64,000 nucleotides of DNA from Bacteroidia bacterium (lineage in GTDB: Bacteria; Bacteroidota; Bacteroidia; Cytophagales; JAAEPT01), in the NCBI GenBank assembly GCA_030431525.1, contig JAUIJC010000002.1, positions 118,182 through 182,181 on the forward strand. The letters run 5' to 3'. The first letter of the stretch is position 1. Each line of letters opens with the position of its first letter. Position numbers and translations under genes: made by a program. The notes beneath the pieces were generated by a model that saw only the letters and a program-made list of their open reading frames with translations, made no database searches and was not told the DNA's origin. Positions 27,102-35,163 of the stretch are shown one piece after another.

Positions 27102-27905
27102 ATGGATCCAAGACCGATAGGAATATTTGATAGTGGGATTGGTGGACTGACAGTAGCAAAGGCGGTGGGCGAACGTCTGCCCAATGAGCGCATCATGTAT
27201 TTTGGGGACACGGCGCACCTTCCTTACGGTGACAAGTCTCAGACAGCCATTCAGGCCTATTCCATTAAGATTTGCAACTTGCTGTTGGAGAGGAATTGCA
27301 AAGCCATTTTAATTGCCTGCAATTCAGCATCCGCAGCGGCTTTTGATTTGGTGAAGGAGTATGTTGGCAGCAGGGCTTTGGTTTTTAATGTTATTGATCC
27401 TGTAGTTCAGTTTGTTGCCCAAGAATTTAACGGTTACTCCATTGGATTGATTGGGACAAAACAGACTGTAAATTCAGGGATTTATAGTAGTCGTTTGGAG
27501 GCTCTGGGTAAATCGGGTTTAAAATCCTTGGCCACACCATTGTTGGCCCCGATGATTGAAGAAGGCTTTTTTAATAGTCGAATTAGTGAGGAAATTATTT
27601 CGGAATATTTGAGCCACAAAAGTCTTGAGGAAATCGCAGCCTTGATCTTGGGTTGTACCCATTATCCCTTGATTAAAAAGCAGATAGATGCCTATTACGC
27701 CGGAAAAGTAGAGGTCATTGATTCCTCGTTAATAGTTGCTGACGCTTTGGCCAAAAGTCTTGAAGAGAATAGTCTTCTCAATACTGGAAAGATGCAGGGG
27801 AGACATCATTTTTTTGTCTCAGATTACACCGAGTCTTTTGAGCATTCTACCAAGTTGTTTTTTGGGGAGGCATTGAACTTGGAGTATTACCATTTATGGG
27901 AATAG
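27102..27905 (+). CDS. murI: Glutamate racemase
   Basis: A 267-residue racemase supplying D-glutamate for peptidoglycan. The two catalytic cysteines are in IACNSASA (about 75) and LGCTHYPL (about 185). The N-terminal IGIFDSGIGGLTVAKA is seen as FDSGIGGLT. The ATG at 27102 is preferred over the in-frame GTG at 27096. The gene stands alone. Confidence 0.93.
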   Translation: MDPRPIGIFDSGIGGLTVAKAVGERLPNERIMYFGDTAHLPYGDKSQTAIQAYSIKICNLLLERNCKAILIACNSASAAAFDLVKEYVGSRALVFNVIDPVVQFVAQEFNGYSIGLIGTKQTVNSGIYSSRLEALGKSGLKSLATPLLAPMIEEGFFNSRISEEIISEYLSHKSLEEIAALILGCTHYPLIKKQIDAYYAGKVEVIDSSLIVADALAKSLEENSLLNTGKMQGRHHFFVSDYTESFEHSTKLFFGEALNLEYYHLWE

Positions 27906-27994
27906 GCTGGTCTTTTCGAATGCCCCAAGTTTTTTCACTCGAAAAAATGGAGGGAAAATAAAAGTGGGTAAAAATATAGGTGAGGGAAAAATGC

Positions 27995-28450
27995 TTATCT
28001 CAGTTTCTCCAGCTGCCTATTGATTTGCTTTAGGTCTTCCAATGTTACTTCATTTGCCAATAGGACTTCTTCAAGTTGCTCAAGGTCTCCATAAATCATA
28101 TTGAGAAGTAACTCACCCTTTTGGGTCAACCTAATTTGAGAAGCCCTTTTGTCTTTTGGGTGTGGGGTTTTCTCGACAAGGTCCTTTTGAATGATTCTGT
28201 CAATGATTCGGGACACATCAGTTTTGTCCACCAAGTTTTCACGAATCTGTTGAAGAGTTAAAGGTTCAGGGTGACTCCGTTTGATGATTCTCAATACAAA
28301 GTATTGCTGAGGCGTTAATTCAAATGGATTCAAAAAATTGCGGATGAGATTAATCATCCAGTTGTAAGCCGTGGAAACTGTGGTCAGGCTTTTCTGGAAT
28401 TCACTCTTGAATTCAATTTTTTGGGAGGGGGTAAAATTATCCAAATTCAT
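27995..28450 (-). CDS. MarR-family transcriptional regulator
   Basis: A 151-residue winged-helix regulator. The recognition region shows LTLQQIRENLVDKTDVSRIIDRIIQKDLV, shown here as LTLQQIRENL and DVSRIIDRI, and the wing is KDKRASQIRLTQKG (KRASQIRLT). MarR proteins bind palindromic operators as dimers and often respond to phenolic or oxidant ligands. No target gene is obviously paired; the nearest gene on its side is folE. It is convergent with murI. Confidence 0.85.
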   Translation of the reverse strand: MNLDNFTPSQKIEFKSEFQKSLTTVSTAYNWMINLIRNFLNPFELTPQQYFVLRIIKRSHPEPLTLQQIRENLVDKTDVSRIIDRIIQKDLVEKTPHPKDKRASQIRLTQKGELLLNMIYGDLEQLEEVLLANEVTLEDLKQINRQLEKLR

Positions 28451-28575
28451 TCCTGTTATAGGTTGAGATTCATAACAGGAACCATTTTCAAAGAGATGTT
28501 CGTTCTGTCAATTTTTCTGTGATTGATGAACTCACTATTTCACTTGATAAACGGCTGCATGAGGTCAATAAAAAT

Positions 28576-28609
28576 AAAAAAGGGTAAGCTGTTGAGCTTA
28601 CCCTTTTTT
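28576..28609 (-). terminator. Terminator overlapping the folE stop codon
   Basis: AAAAAAGGGTAAGCT and its complement form a perfect 15-bp stem around GTTG. The folE stop codon (28598-28600) lies in one arm. The A/T flanks make it usable in both directions. Confidence 0.85.
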
Positions 28610-29281
28610 GATGAGTTGGAGGAATTCCTTTCGGTAATCGTCCTTTTGTAATCTTCCTGAAAACTTGCTGGTGATGGTGCGACTGTTGGTGTCTTGAACC
28701 CCTCGGGAGGCGACACATAGATGGTCGGCTTCCAACACGACTGCCACATCATCAGTCTGTAATGATCTTCGAAGGTCATCCATGATTTGCACCGTCAAGC
28801 GTTCCTGAACCTGTGGGCGCTTGGCGTAGTACTGGACAATCCTATTAATCTTAGAAAGACCGATGACTTTTCCCTTAGGAATGTAAGCCACGTGCGCTTT
28901 GCCAAAGAATGGAACGAAGTGATGCTCACAATGCGTGTAGAAGGTGATGTCCTTCTCAATGAGCATCTCGTCAAAGTTGAATTTGTTTTCGAAGAGTTTG
29001 ACCTCAGGTCGATTAGCGGGGTTTAGTCCGCTGAATACCTCCTTGACGAACATTTTTGCGACACGGTGGGGAGTGCCTTTTAGGCTATCGTCGGTGAGGT
29101 CCAGACCCAAAATCTGCATAATGGACTCGAAGTGATTTTCGATAAGCTCCATTTTGAGCTCGTCGTCCATTTCAAAGGCATCATCCCTCAGCGGCGTGTC
29201 CAGTGAGGTTGCATGGTGGTGGTTGCCCACCTCTTCAAAGTCATTCTCCCGCATATTCGACAAAGTTTCTTTCCGTTTCAT
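28598..29281 (-). CDS. folE: GTP cyclohydrolase I
   Basis: A 227-residue type I enzyme making 7,8-dihydroneopterin triphosphate from GTP. The zinc motif HCEHHFVPFFG and the LCVASRGVQ segment with the third Cys ligand are present, along with GLSKINRIV and RPQVQERLT. The N-terminal 30 residues are variable. The frame begins at 29281, overlapping the upstream PTPS gene by 41 bp; the ATG at 29254 is an alternative start still overlapping by 14 bp. The overlap implies co-transcription and probable coupling with PTPS. Confidence 0.92.
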   Translation of the reverse strand: MKRKETLSNMRENDFEEVGNHHHATSLDTPLRDDAFEMDDELKMELIENHFESIMQILGLDLTDDSLKGTPHRVAKMFVKEVFSGLNPANRPEVKLFENKFNFDEMLIEKDITFYTHCEHHFVPFFGKAHVAYIPKGKVIGLSKINRIVQYYAKRPQVQERLTVQIMDDLRRSLQTDDVAVVLEADHLCVASRGVQDTNSRTITSKFSGRLQKDDYRKEFLQLIKKG

Positions 29282-29660
29282 AAAGAAGGACTTTTAGTTC
29301 GTATTCTGGAGCAATCTCCTTCCTGAGAAGTTGATGAATCACTACAGCAATATTCTCTGCTGTAGGGTTTAGCTCCTTGAACTCCTCGCAGTCGAGGTTG
29401 AGGTTTTTATGGTCAAAACGCTCAATGATTTCCTTCTTGATTACACTTCCCAACCACTTCATGTCCAAAACAAATCCTGTTTCAGGATCGGGCTCTCCAG
29501 TAACAGACACCAGCAATTCATAGTTGTGTCCGTGGTAGTTGGGATTGTTGCAGAGGCCAAAAACAGCCTGATTCTTTTCGTCTGACCACTTGGGGTTGAA
29601 TAACCTGTGGGCAGCGTTGAAATGTTCTCGTCTATTGATGGCAATCTTCATGAAGCGCAT
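29241..29660 (-). CDS. 6-pyruvoyl-tetrahydropterin synthase homologue
   Basis: A 139-residue PTPS/QueD family enzyme. The zinc ligands are in HFNAAHRL and YHGHNYEL. The catalytic Cys is five residues before HGH (GLCNNPNYHGH), matching the eukaryotic PTPS pattern (CNNPNxHGH) rather than bacterial QueD (CxxxHGH). It would convert dihydroneopterin triphosphate, the product of FolE encoded immediately downstream, to 6-pyruvoyl-tetrahydropterin. The start at 29660 is preferred because GGAG sits 8 bases ahead; 29651 is also possible. A queuosine role is the alternative. Confidence 0.85.
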   Translation of the reverse strand: MRFMKIAINRREHFNAAHRLFNPKWSDEKNQAVFGLCNNPNYHGHNYELLVSVTGEPDPETGFVLDMKWLGSVIKKEIIERFDHKNLNLDCEEFKELNPTAENIAVVIHQLLRKEIAPEYELKVLLYETERNFVEYAGE

Positions 29661-29714
29661 TCTTTCACTCCGTTTCTCCAACAACACGAAGGGAAAAAGA
29701 GTTGGCTTGAGCGA

Positions 29715-29722
29715 CAAAGATA
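29715..29722 (-). promoter_or_regulatory. Likely -7 box of the PTPS-folE operon
   Basis: The minus strand reads TATCTTTG, a TAnnTTTG match, 55 bp upstream of the PTPS start. Confidence 0.45.
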
Positions 29723-29775
29723 AGCAGGAATCAGATTAGAAGAGGCCTAAGGCCAATATTTGTGTGTGTATACAA

Positions 29776-29808
29776 GTTTACTATCCTCGGAGATACTGCC
29801 TATATTTG
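29776..29808 (+). promoter_or_regulatory. Promoter of the U32-ferredoxin operon
   Basis: TTTA at 29776-29779, a 21-bp spacer and TATATTTG at 29801-29808 fit the Bacteroidota promoter pattern. The U32 start codon is 68 bp downstream. Confidence 0.55.
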
Positions 29809-29875
29809 CACCTGAAACTTACACAGTGGTTTTTGTGTTTCCTCCAAGAAGCATACATAACCTCCAAGCTCTCCC

Positions 29876-31114
29876 ATGAAAAGAAAGATTGAATTGATGG
29901 CCCCTGCGGGCTCAAGGGACTCGTTGATGGCGGCCATTCAAGGTGGTGCGGACTCAGTGTATTTTGGCGTTGAGCAGTTAAATATGCGCGCTCGTGCGAC
30001 CATGAATTTCACTCTGGAGGACTTGGAGGAAGTCGCTGAGTTGTGTCGTTCAAACGGTGTTCGTAGCTACATTACGGTGAACACCATTCTTTATGATCAC
30101 GACATTTCCATCATGAAGCGCATCGTTGACCGTGCCAAAGAGGCTGGTATTGATGCGATCATTGCTTCGGACCAAGGCGCCATTGGCTATGCCCGTTCCG
30201 TAGGGTTGGAATGTCATATTTCCACGCAGGTGAATATCTCCAATGTGGAAACGCTCCGTTTCTATTCTCATTTCGCTGATGTGGCTGTACTCGCTCGCGA
30301 GTTAAGTCTCCGTCAGATGGAGGACATCGTAAAGGTGATTGAACGTGAACAGATCAAAGGCCCGTCTGGTGAGTTGATGCAGGTGGAAGTTTTCGCTCAT
30401 GGCGCTCTTTGTATGGCCGTTTCTGGCAAGTGTTATTTGAGCCTTCACAGCCATAACTCTTCAGCAAACAGGGGAGCTTGCATCCAAAACTGTCGTCGTA
30501 CTTATACGGTAATCGACAAGGAGGAAGGGGTAGAAATGGAGATTGACAATGAGTTTATCATGTCGCCAAAGGATCTCTGTACGGTTGACTTCCTCGACCA
30601 GTTGTTGAATACTGGAGTTTCTGTCTTGAAGATTGAGGGACGTGGTCGTGAGCCAGGCTATGTGAAGACGGTTATTGAATGTTACCGTGAGGCTATCGAC
30701 GCCTATTTGGACGGAACCTACAATGAGGAGAAGGTAGCAGGTTGGATGGCTCGCTTGGAAAAGGTTTACAACCGTGGTTTCTGGGGAGGTTATTACCTCG
30801 GTCAAAAGCTTGGTGAGTGGACCGATGGACCTGGTTCCAAGGCTACCACTAAGAAGATTTATCTCGGAAAGGTGAACCACTACTACCCGAAGGCTGGAGT
30901 AGGAGAGTTCAAAATGGAAACTCATGCCATCAAACCAGGAGATAACATTATGATTACTGGTCCAACTACAGGTGTAGTTGAAATGGAGGTTGACGAGTTG
31001 TGGGTAAATGAAAAGCCTGCGGATCAGGCAACAAAAGGTGATCTTTTCTCTATGAAGATTGATCGTGTGCGCGAGTCCGATAAGCTTTATAAAATTGTTG
31101 ATGTTGAGCGATGA
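29876..31114 (+). CDS. Peptidase U32 family protein
   Basis: A 412-residue U32-family protein. The N-terminal ELMAPAGSRDSL, GGADSVYFG and the signature VFAHGALCMAVSGKCYLS, shown as FAHGALCMAVSG, are present, with cysteines at CMAVSGKC, GACIQNC that probably bind a [4Fe-4S] cluster, and C-terminal KTVIECY. Known U32 proteins act in tRNA/rRNA hydroxylation (TrhP, RlhA) or ubiquinone hydroxylation (UbiU/V), not clearly as proteases. The last 4 bp overlap a ferredoxin start codon (ATGA), so the two are translationally coupled. Confidence 0.88.
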   Translation: MKRKIELMAPAGSRDSLMAAIQGGADSVYFGVEQLNMRARATMNFTLEDLEEVAELCRSNGVRSYITVNTILYDHDISIMKRIVDRAKEAGIDAIIASDQGAIGYARSVGLECHISTQVNISNVETLRFYSHFADVAVLARELSLRQMEDIVKVIEREQIKGPSGELMQVEVFAHGALCMAVSGKCYLSLHSHNSSANRGACIQNCRRTYTVIDKEEGVEMEIDNEFIMSPKDLCTVDFLDQLLNTGVSVLKIEGRGREPGYVKTVIECYREAIDAYLDGTYNEEKVAGWMARLEKVYNRGFWGGYYLGQKLGEWTDGPGSKATTKKIYLGKVNHYYPKAGVGEFKMETHAIKPGDNIMITGPTTGVVEMEVDELWVNEKPADQATKGDLFSMKIDRVRESDKLYKIVDVER

Positions 31115-31347
31115 TTATAATTACCCATCAGCGAGACAAATGCATCGGCTGTAATTATTGTGTGGAACTTGCCGAAGAGCAATGGCGAATGTCCAAAAAG
31201 GACGGAAAAAGCGTCTTGCTTGGTGCAGTAAATAAAAAGGGGTTTCATACGCTTCGTGTGCCGATGGATGATGATGAAGTCCTTCACAATAATGAGAAAG
31301 CTGCAGAAGCTTGTCCCGTGAATATTATTAAAGTCAGTCAGACCTAA
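31111..31347 (+). CDS. Small ferredoxin coupled to the U32 gene
   Basis: A 78-residue [4Fe-4S] ferredoxin. Cysteines are CIGCNYC near residues 11-17 and a distant ACPVNII near 67, giving a single-cluster C-x2-C-x2-C...C-P arrangement. A clear second cluster is not seen. It overlaps the U32 stop codon by 4 bp, which suggests it donates electrons to the U32 enzyme or helps load its cluster; that is inference. Confidence 0.88.
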   Translation: MIIITHQRDKCIGCNYCVELAEEQWRMSKKDGKSVLLGAVNKKGFHTLRVPMDDDEVLHNNEKAAEACPVNIIKVSQT

Positions 31348-31350
31348 TGA

Positions 31351-31385
31351 AAAAGGAGCCCCAATTAAATGGAGCTCCTTTTGTT
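31351..31385 (+). terminator. Terminator of the U32-ferredoxin operon
   Basis: AAAAGGAGC pairs with GCTCCTTTT around a 14-base loop, followed by GTTTTTC, 4 bp after the ferredoxin stop. Confidence 0.75.
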
Positions 31386-31438
31386 TTTCTTTCGCTTAAA
31401 TTGAAAGTTCATGGAGAATCGGCAAATTCTTCATGAAA

Positions 31439-31506
31439 AAAAACACCCCGAGCAAGAGTGGAGAATCACACGTTGCACAGGAACACTTGCATTATGGGGT
31501 GTTTTT
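31439..31506 (-). terminator. Terminator of the haemoglobin-like lipoprotein gene
   Basis: AAAAACACCCC pairs with GGGGTGTTTTT; inside, GCAAG and CTTGC form a second helix. It lies immediately after the minus-strand gene's stop codon. Confidence 0.65.
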
Positions 31507-31516
31507 ATTTTCTCAA

Positions 31517-32077
31517 TTATTTTTGAACGACATCGCCACGAAGGCTTTCAATCAAAGCGCCAACTTCCCCAAGGATGTCATCAGGGACATTGTTTTGATT
31601 TGCACCAACTACCACGTCTGCAATAAAGGCATCAAATGCAGCATCATCAGCAGCCATTGCCATACGTGAATTTTTTGATGGGTCGTGAGCATCAACCATG
31701 TTCAGCCCTGAGTAAGTGAAATTCTCAGATCCAGCGGCTGCAGCGAAGAAATCAGTCAAATTTTTGCTCAATGCACTGAATCCGCTAAGGTCACCACTAC
31801 CAACTTCTCCCAACAGGGTTCCAAAGTATGGTTGCAAAGCGGTGTCTCCGGCGATTACGAAAATTGATGAATCCACTACACCACGAAGAGCCAAACGACC
31901 AGCTTCGATCATTTGTCCTTGGTTTGCAGGGTCATCCACCATTTCTGCTCCGCCAAGACGCTCATATAAGGTTGGCTCAGCTGGTGCGGTAGTCGTTTCA
32001 TCATCCTTGTCGCAACTGGTGAAGGCAAATGCAGTTGCGAAAAGGGCCAGAAGGGTGAGTTTTAGATAATTTTTCAT
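31517..32077 (-). CDS. Truncated-haemoglobin-like lipoprotein
   Basis: A 186-residue exported protein. The signal peptide ends at a lipobox FTSC (Cys22). The mature part resembles group 1 truncated haemoglobins: TLYERLGG at residues 36-43, NLTDFFAAAAGS in the middle, then GLNMVDAHDPS where His131 sits in the position of the proximal haem ligand, and a C-terminal DAAFDAFIADVV. A segment of about 40 residues differs from cytoplasmic trHbs. Haem binding is inferred from the His and the flanking motifs. It would lie in the periplasm or at the outer membrane, unusual for this family. It is 41 bp downstream of a membrane protein gene on the same strand. Confidence 0.78.
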   Translation of the reverse strand: MKNYLKLTLLALFATAFAFTSCDKDDETTTAPAEPTLYERLGGAEMVDDPANQGQMIEAGRLALRGVVDSSIFVIAGDTALQPYFGTLLGEVGSGDLSGFSALSKNLTDFFAAAAGSENFTYSGLNMVDAHDPSKNSRMAMAADDAAFDAFIADVVVGANQNNVPDDILGEVGALIESLRGDVVQK

Positions 32078-32118
32078 CTTCAAGAGATTTTTTTTGGAAC
32101 AATTACGTGTGATGTTAT

Positions 32119-32553
32119 TTAGGAAAAGAGGTTTTGGAAAAACACCCCTAAGCGGTAGGTAAGTGAGGTTTTGTCAATGACAGGGCAGCCATTACTAAGA
32201 TTTGATGCCAATGGGATATAAGGCTTTGCCTTGAAGTCTCCTTTGGTTTTGAACTCTTCAAAAACCATTTGAGCATCCAGCTTACCGGTTTCAAAACCAT
32301 AGACCAAGGTTCCGGCTTTCTGGTTTAGGTAAACATGTTTTACTCCTTCAATTCCTTTTAGCGTCTTGACCGCTAAACTGGCTGTTAGGGAATCAGGCTG
32401 TTCCTCAAAATCGATCCGGCTGAGTTGCCAGTTCATGTGATGCTGGTCATTTGGTCGAGTGACCATGTAAATATGGACGCCAAGGGTAATCACAAATAGC
32501 CCCAGTATCCCGCCTAAAACTGCAAGGCCTCTTAGTAAGTATTTCTTGTTCAT
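32119..32553 (-). CDS. Membrane-anchored protein with a ferredoxin-like (HMA-like) fold
   Basis: A 144-residue protein with one N-terminal membrane helix (residues 8-30). The rest contains a beta-alpha-beta pattern like heavy-metal-associated domains (SLAVKTLKGIEGVKHVYLN, seen as LKGIEGVKHVYLN; then GTLVYGFETGKLDAQMVFEEF, seen as TLVYGFETGKLDA), but the metal-binding CxxC is missing. The family is not recognised with certainty. It precedes the haemoglobin-like lipoprotein and is probably co-transcribed. Confidence 0.65.
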   Translation of the reverse strand: MNKKYLLRGLAVLGGILGLFVITLGVHIYMVTRPNDQHHMNWQLSRIDFEEQPDSLTASLAVKTLKGIEGVKHVYLNQKAGTLVYGFETGKLDAQMVFEEFKTKGDFKAKPYIPLASNLSNGCPVIDKTSLTYRLGVFFQNLFS

Positions 32554-32663
32554 GTCGTGCCGAATTAAAACTTCGACACACTTACGTAACCTAGGAGAGG
32601 AATGGATTGAATAGGGGATCTGAAATTGACTGTTTAGAAAAATTCTAAGTAAAAAGTATGGTC

Positions 32664-32697
32664 AAAAAAAAGCCCTGTTCCGGATAGAAACAGGGCT
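32664..32697 (-). terminator. Terminator of the transketolase operon
   Basis: AGCCCTGTT pairs with AACAGGGCT; on the minus strand the stem is followed by a run of T. It lies 22 bp after the transketolase stop. Confidence 0.85.
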
Positions 32698-32718
32698 AAT
32701 GTCTTAAAGGAGAGAGGC

Positions 32719-33672
32719 TTACTTTCGGCCAATAGCCTTGAGCGCTTTCTCTACAATATTCTCGGCCTTCAAGCCATATTTTTCCATCAATTGAGCTGGA
32801 GTGCCACTTTCACCGAAAGTATCCATCACTGCTACGAACTCCACAGGAGTTGGCAATTCACGGGAAAGAACGCCGGAAATGCTTTCGCCCAAACCACCGT
32901 TGATTTGGTGTTCTTCAGCAGTTACAACCGCACCAGTCTTTTTGGCAGAGGCGATAACGGCCTCAACGTCCAAAGGTTTGATGGTGTGGATGTTTACGAT
33001 TTCAGCGTCGATGCCTTTTTCAGCAAGAATATGACCTGCTTCAATCGCTTCCCAAACCATGTGGCCAGTAGCGAAGATGGTAACGTCCTTACCCTCGTTC
33101 AACATCAAAGCCTTACCGATTTCAAACTTTTGGTCGGCAGGAGTGAAGTTAGGGACAGATGGACGACCAAAACGCAGGTAAACTGGACCATCGTGCTCAG
33201 CGGCAGCAATGGTAGCGGCTTTGGTCTGGTTGAAGTCGCATGGGTTAATCACCGTCATGTGAGGGAGCATCTTCATCATGCCGATGTCCTCCAACACTTG
33301 GTGCGTCGCGCCATCTTCACCCAAGGTCAAACCAGAGTGAGAAGCAGCGATTTTTACGTTTTTGCCAGAATAGCTAACCGACTGACGGATCTGGTCAAAT
33401 ACGCGGCTGGTAGTAAAGTTTGCGAAAGTACCAGTGAATGGAATCTTACCACCGATAGTCATACCAGCAGCCAAACCAATCATGTTTGCTTCTGCAATAC
33501 CAACTTGGAAAAAGCGCTCAGGAAAGTCCTTTGCAAAAGCGTCCATTTTCAAGGAAGGCGTCAAGTCAGCACAAAGGCCAACCACATTTGGGTTGGTTTT
33601 GCCAAGCTCGTGCAGTCCCGCACCAAAACCGGAGCGAGTGTCTTTCTTTTCAGTATATGGAAAGTCTTTCAT
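32719..33672 (-). CDS. Transketolase, C-terminal subunit
   Basis: A 317-residue protein matching the pyrimidine-binding and C-terminal domains of transketolase: RFFQVGIAEANMIG, with the catalytic Glu of that domain, then the GLTLGEDGATHQVLED loop, shown as LGEDGATHQ. It acts with the N-terminal subunit encoded 48 bp upstream to transfer two-carbon units in the pentose phosphate pathway. The split arrangement, N-half gene first, is common in many bacteria and archaea. A DXP-synthase role is the alternative but the ATH(Q) motif and partner fit transketolase. Confidence 0.9.
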   Translation of the reverse strand: MKDFPYTEKKDTRSGFGAGLHELGKTNPNVVGLCADLTPSLKMDAFAKDFPERFFQVGIAEANMIGLAAGMTIGGKIPFTGTFANFTTSRVFDQIRQSVSYSGKNVKIAASHSGLTLGEDGATHQVLEDIGMMKMLPHMTVINPCDFNQTKAATIAAAEHDGPVYLRFGRPSVPNFTPADQKFEIGKALMLNEGKDVTIFATGHMVWEAIEAGHILAEKGIDAEIVNIHTIKPLDVEAVIASAKKTGAVVTAEEHQINGGLGESISGVLSRELPTPVEFVAVMDTFGESGTPAQLMEKYGLKAENIVEKALKAIGRK

Positions 33673-33719
33673 TAGAATAGCTTGATGAACATTAGACCTT
33701 AATCTAATGTCAGATGTCT

Positions 33720-34583
33720 TTAATAGTCGCCCAAAGTTTCCTTTACTTGACCAAGAGCGCTTGCAAGCTGCTCATCATTTGGAGCTTGGCCGTGCCACTT
33801 GTGTGTGCCCACCATGAAGTCAATTGGGTGACCCATTTCGGTTTTCAACAACACCATTACAGGAGTTCCCTGCTTGGAAGCGGCTTTTGCTTCTTGGATA
33901 GTTTCCAAGACAGTTTTCATGTCATTACCCTTTTCACAAGTAATTACATGCCAACCGAAGGCCTTGTACTTGGCGCCCAAATCCAACAGGTTAAGCACTT
34001 CATCAGTGCTACCGTCAATCTGAGCGTTGTTGTAGTCAACAAAACCAATGAGGTTGTCCACCTTATTGTGAGGAGCGTACATGGCAGCCTCCCAGATTTG
34101 ACCTTCTTGCTGCTCACCGTCACCCATCAACACATAGACAAACTTGTCGTCGCCGTTGAGTTTTTTCGTTTGAGCGGCACCGGCGGCAACCGAGAGTCCC
34201 TGACCCAAAGAGCCAGAAGCCATGCGAATACCTGGAAGACCTTCCTCAGTGGCAGGGTGACCCTGAAGGCGGGAATTGATCTTACGGTGGGTGGCAAGCT
34301 CAGGAACTGGGAAATAGCCAGCGCGAGCGAGGGTGCTGTACAACACTGCAGAGATGTGGCCATTGGAGAGGAAGAAAAGGTCTTCGTCCTTTCCGTCCAT
34401 GGAAAACTCTGGGTTGTGGGTCATTTCCTTGAAGTACAAGGCAACCAACAAATCGGTGCAACCAAGGGCACCTCCTGGGTGGCCAGAGCCACAACCGTGC
34501 ACCATTCTAAGGATGTCGCGACGTACCTGTGACGCCACGTCTTCAAGCTTCTTGACTTCCTCGTCAGTGATGTTGAAAGACAT
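33720..34583 (-). CDS. Transketolase, N-terminal subunit
   Basis: A 287-residue ThDP-binding half. The ThDP motif is seen as LMGDGEQQEGQIWEAA, shown as MGDGEQQEGQ, then NLIGFVDYNN. The substrate-channel motifs are CGSGHPGGALGCTDLL, shown as GSGHPGGALG. Together with the downstream subunit it makes a complete transketolase. The 47-bp gap suggests one transcript. Confidence 0.9.
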   Translation of the reverse strand: MSFNITDEEVKKLEDVASQVRRDILRMVHGCGSGHPGGALGCTDLLVALYFKEMTHNPEFSMDGKDEDLFFLSNGHISAVLYSTLARAGYFPVPELATHRKINSRLQGHPATEEGLPGIRMASGSLGQGLSVAAGAAQTKKLNGDDKFVYVLMGDGEQQEGQIWEAAMYAPHNKVDNLIGFVDYNNAQIDGSTDEVLNLLDLGAKYKAFGWHVITCEKGNDMKTVLETIQEAKAASKQGTPVMVLLKTEMGHPIDFMVGTHKWHGQAPNDEQLASALGQVKETLGDY

Positions 34584-34678
34584 AGTCGAGTGTATTATGT
34601 GCTTCCTTTGAGGTGAGAGCGATTAGAAAAACGAATGTCCCCTTTGTTTACCCCAACTCAGTTAAAAGCACACTTTGC

Positions 34679-35134
34679 TTAGGATTTCTTAAAGATCTCT
34701 TCAGTGTGGGCGTCTGTTTTCGGACGCTTGAAGATGTGAGCAATTTTTCCTTCCTCATCAATCAGGAAGGTGGTGCGGGCAATGCCCCACTTCTTATTGC
34801 CGTACATGTTCTTCTCCTTCCAAACGCCATAAGCGTTGATAATCTCCTTGTCTGTATCAGCCAACAAAGAGAAAGGGAGATCGTACTTGGCAATGAATTT
34901 TTGGTGGGAAGCTTCATCATCAGCACTGACACCGAGAATTACGAAGTTGGCGTCCTGCAATGTTTTGTAGTTGTCACGAAGGTTGCAAGCCTGCTTCGTG
35001 CATCCTGGAGTGTCGTCCTTTGGATAAAAGTATAGGGCAACTTTCTTTCCCTTGAAATCAGAAAGGTTGATATCCTTTCCGTTCTGGTCTTTGCCCGTAA
35101 AGTTTGGAGCAATATCTCCGATGTTGAGTTCCAT
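34679..35134 (-). CDS. bcp: Thiol peroxidase of the Bcp/PrxQ type
   Basis: A 151-residue peroxiredoxin. The peroxidatic Cys is C45 in DTPGCTKQAC and the resolving Cys is C50, the five-residue spacing of alpha-2-Cys Bcp. It removes peroxides using thioredoxin. No signal peptide is present, so it is cytoplasmic. It lies between transketolase and the M23 peptidase gene on the same strand, with 29 bp to the latter. Confidence 0.92.
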   Translation of the reverse strand: MELNIGDIAPNFTGKDQNGKDINLSDFKGKKVALYFYPKDDTPGCTKQACNLRDNYKTLQDANFVILGVSADDEASHQKFIAKYDLPFSLLADTDKEIINAYGVWKEKNMYGNKKWGIARTTFLIDEEGKIAHIFKRPKTDAHTEEIFKKS

Positions 35135-35163
35135 CGTCTATGTTTTAGACAGTTCGACAGTTC

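Noticed and set aside
32791..33675. A 294-codon open frame opposite the transketolase C-terminal subunit
   Set aside because: The sense strand carries clear transketolase motifs; the antisense translation has none.
33714..34532. A 272-codon open frame opposite the transketolase N-terminal subunit
   Set aside because: Same reason: the sense gene has ThDP motifs and the antisense translation shows no known domain.
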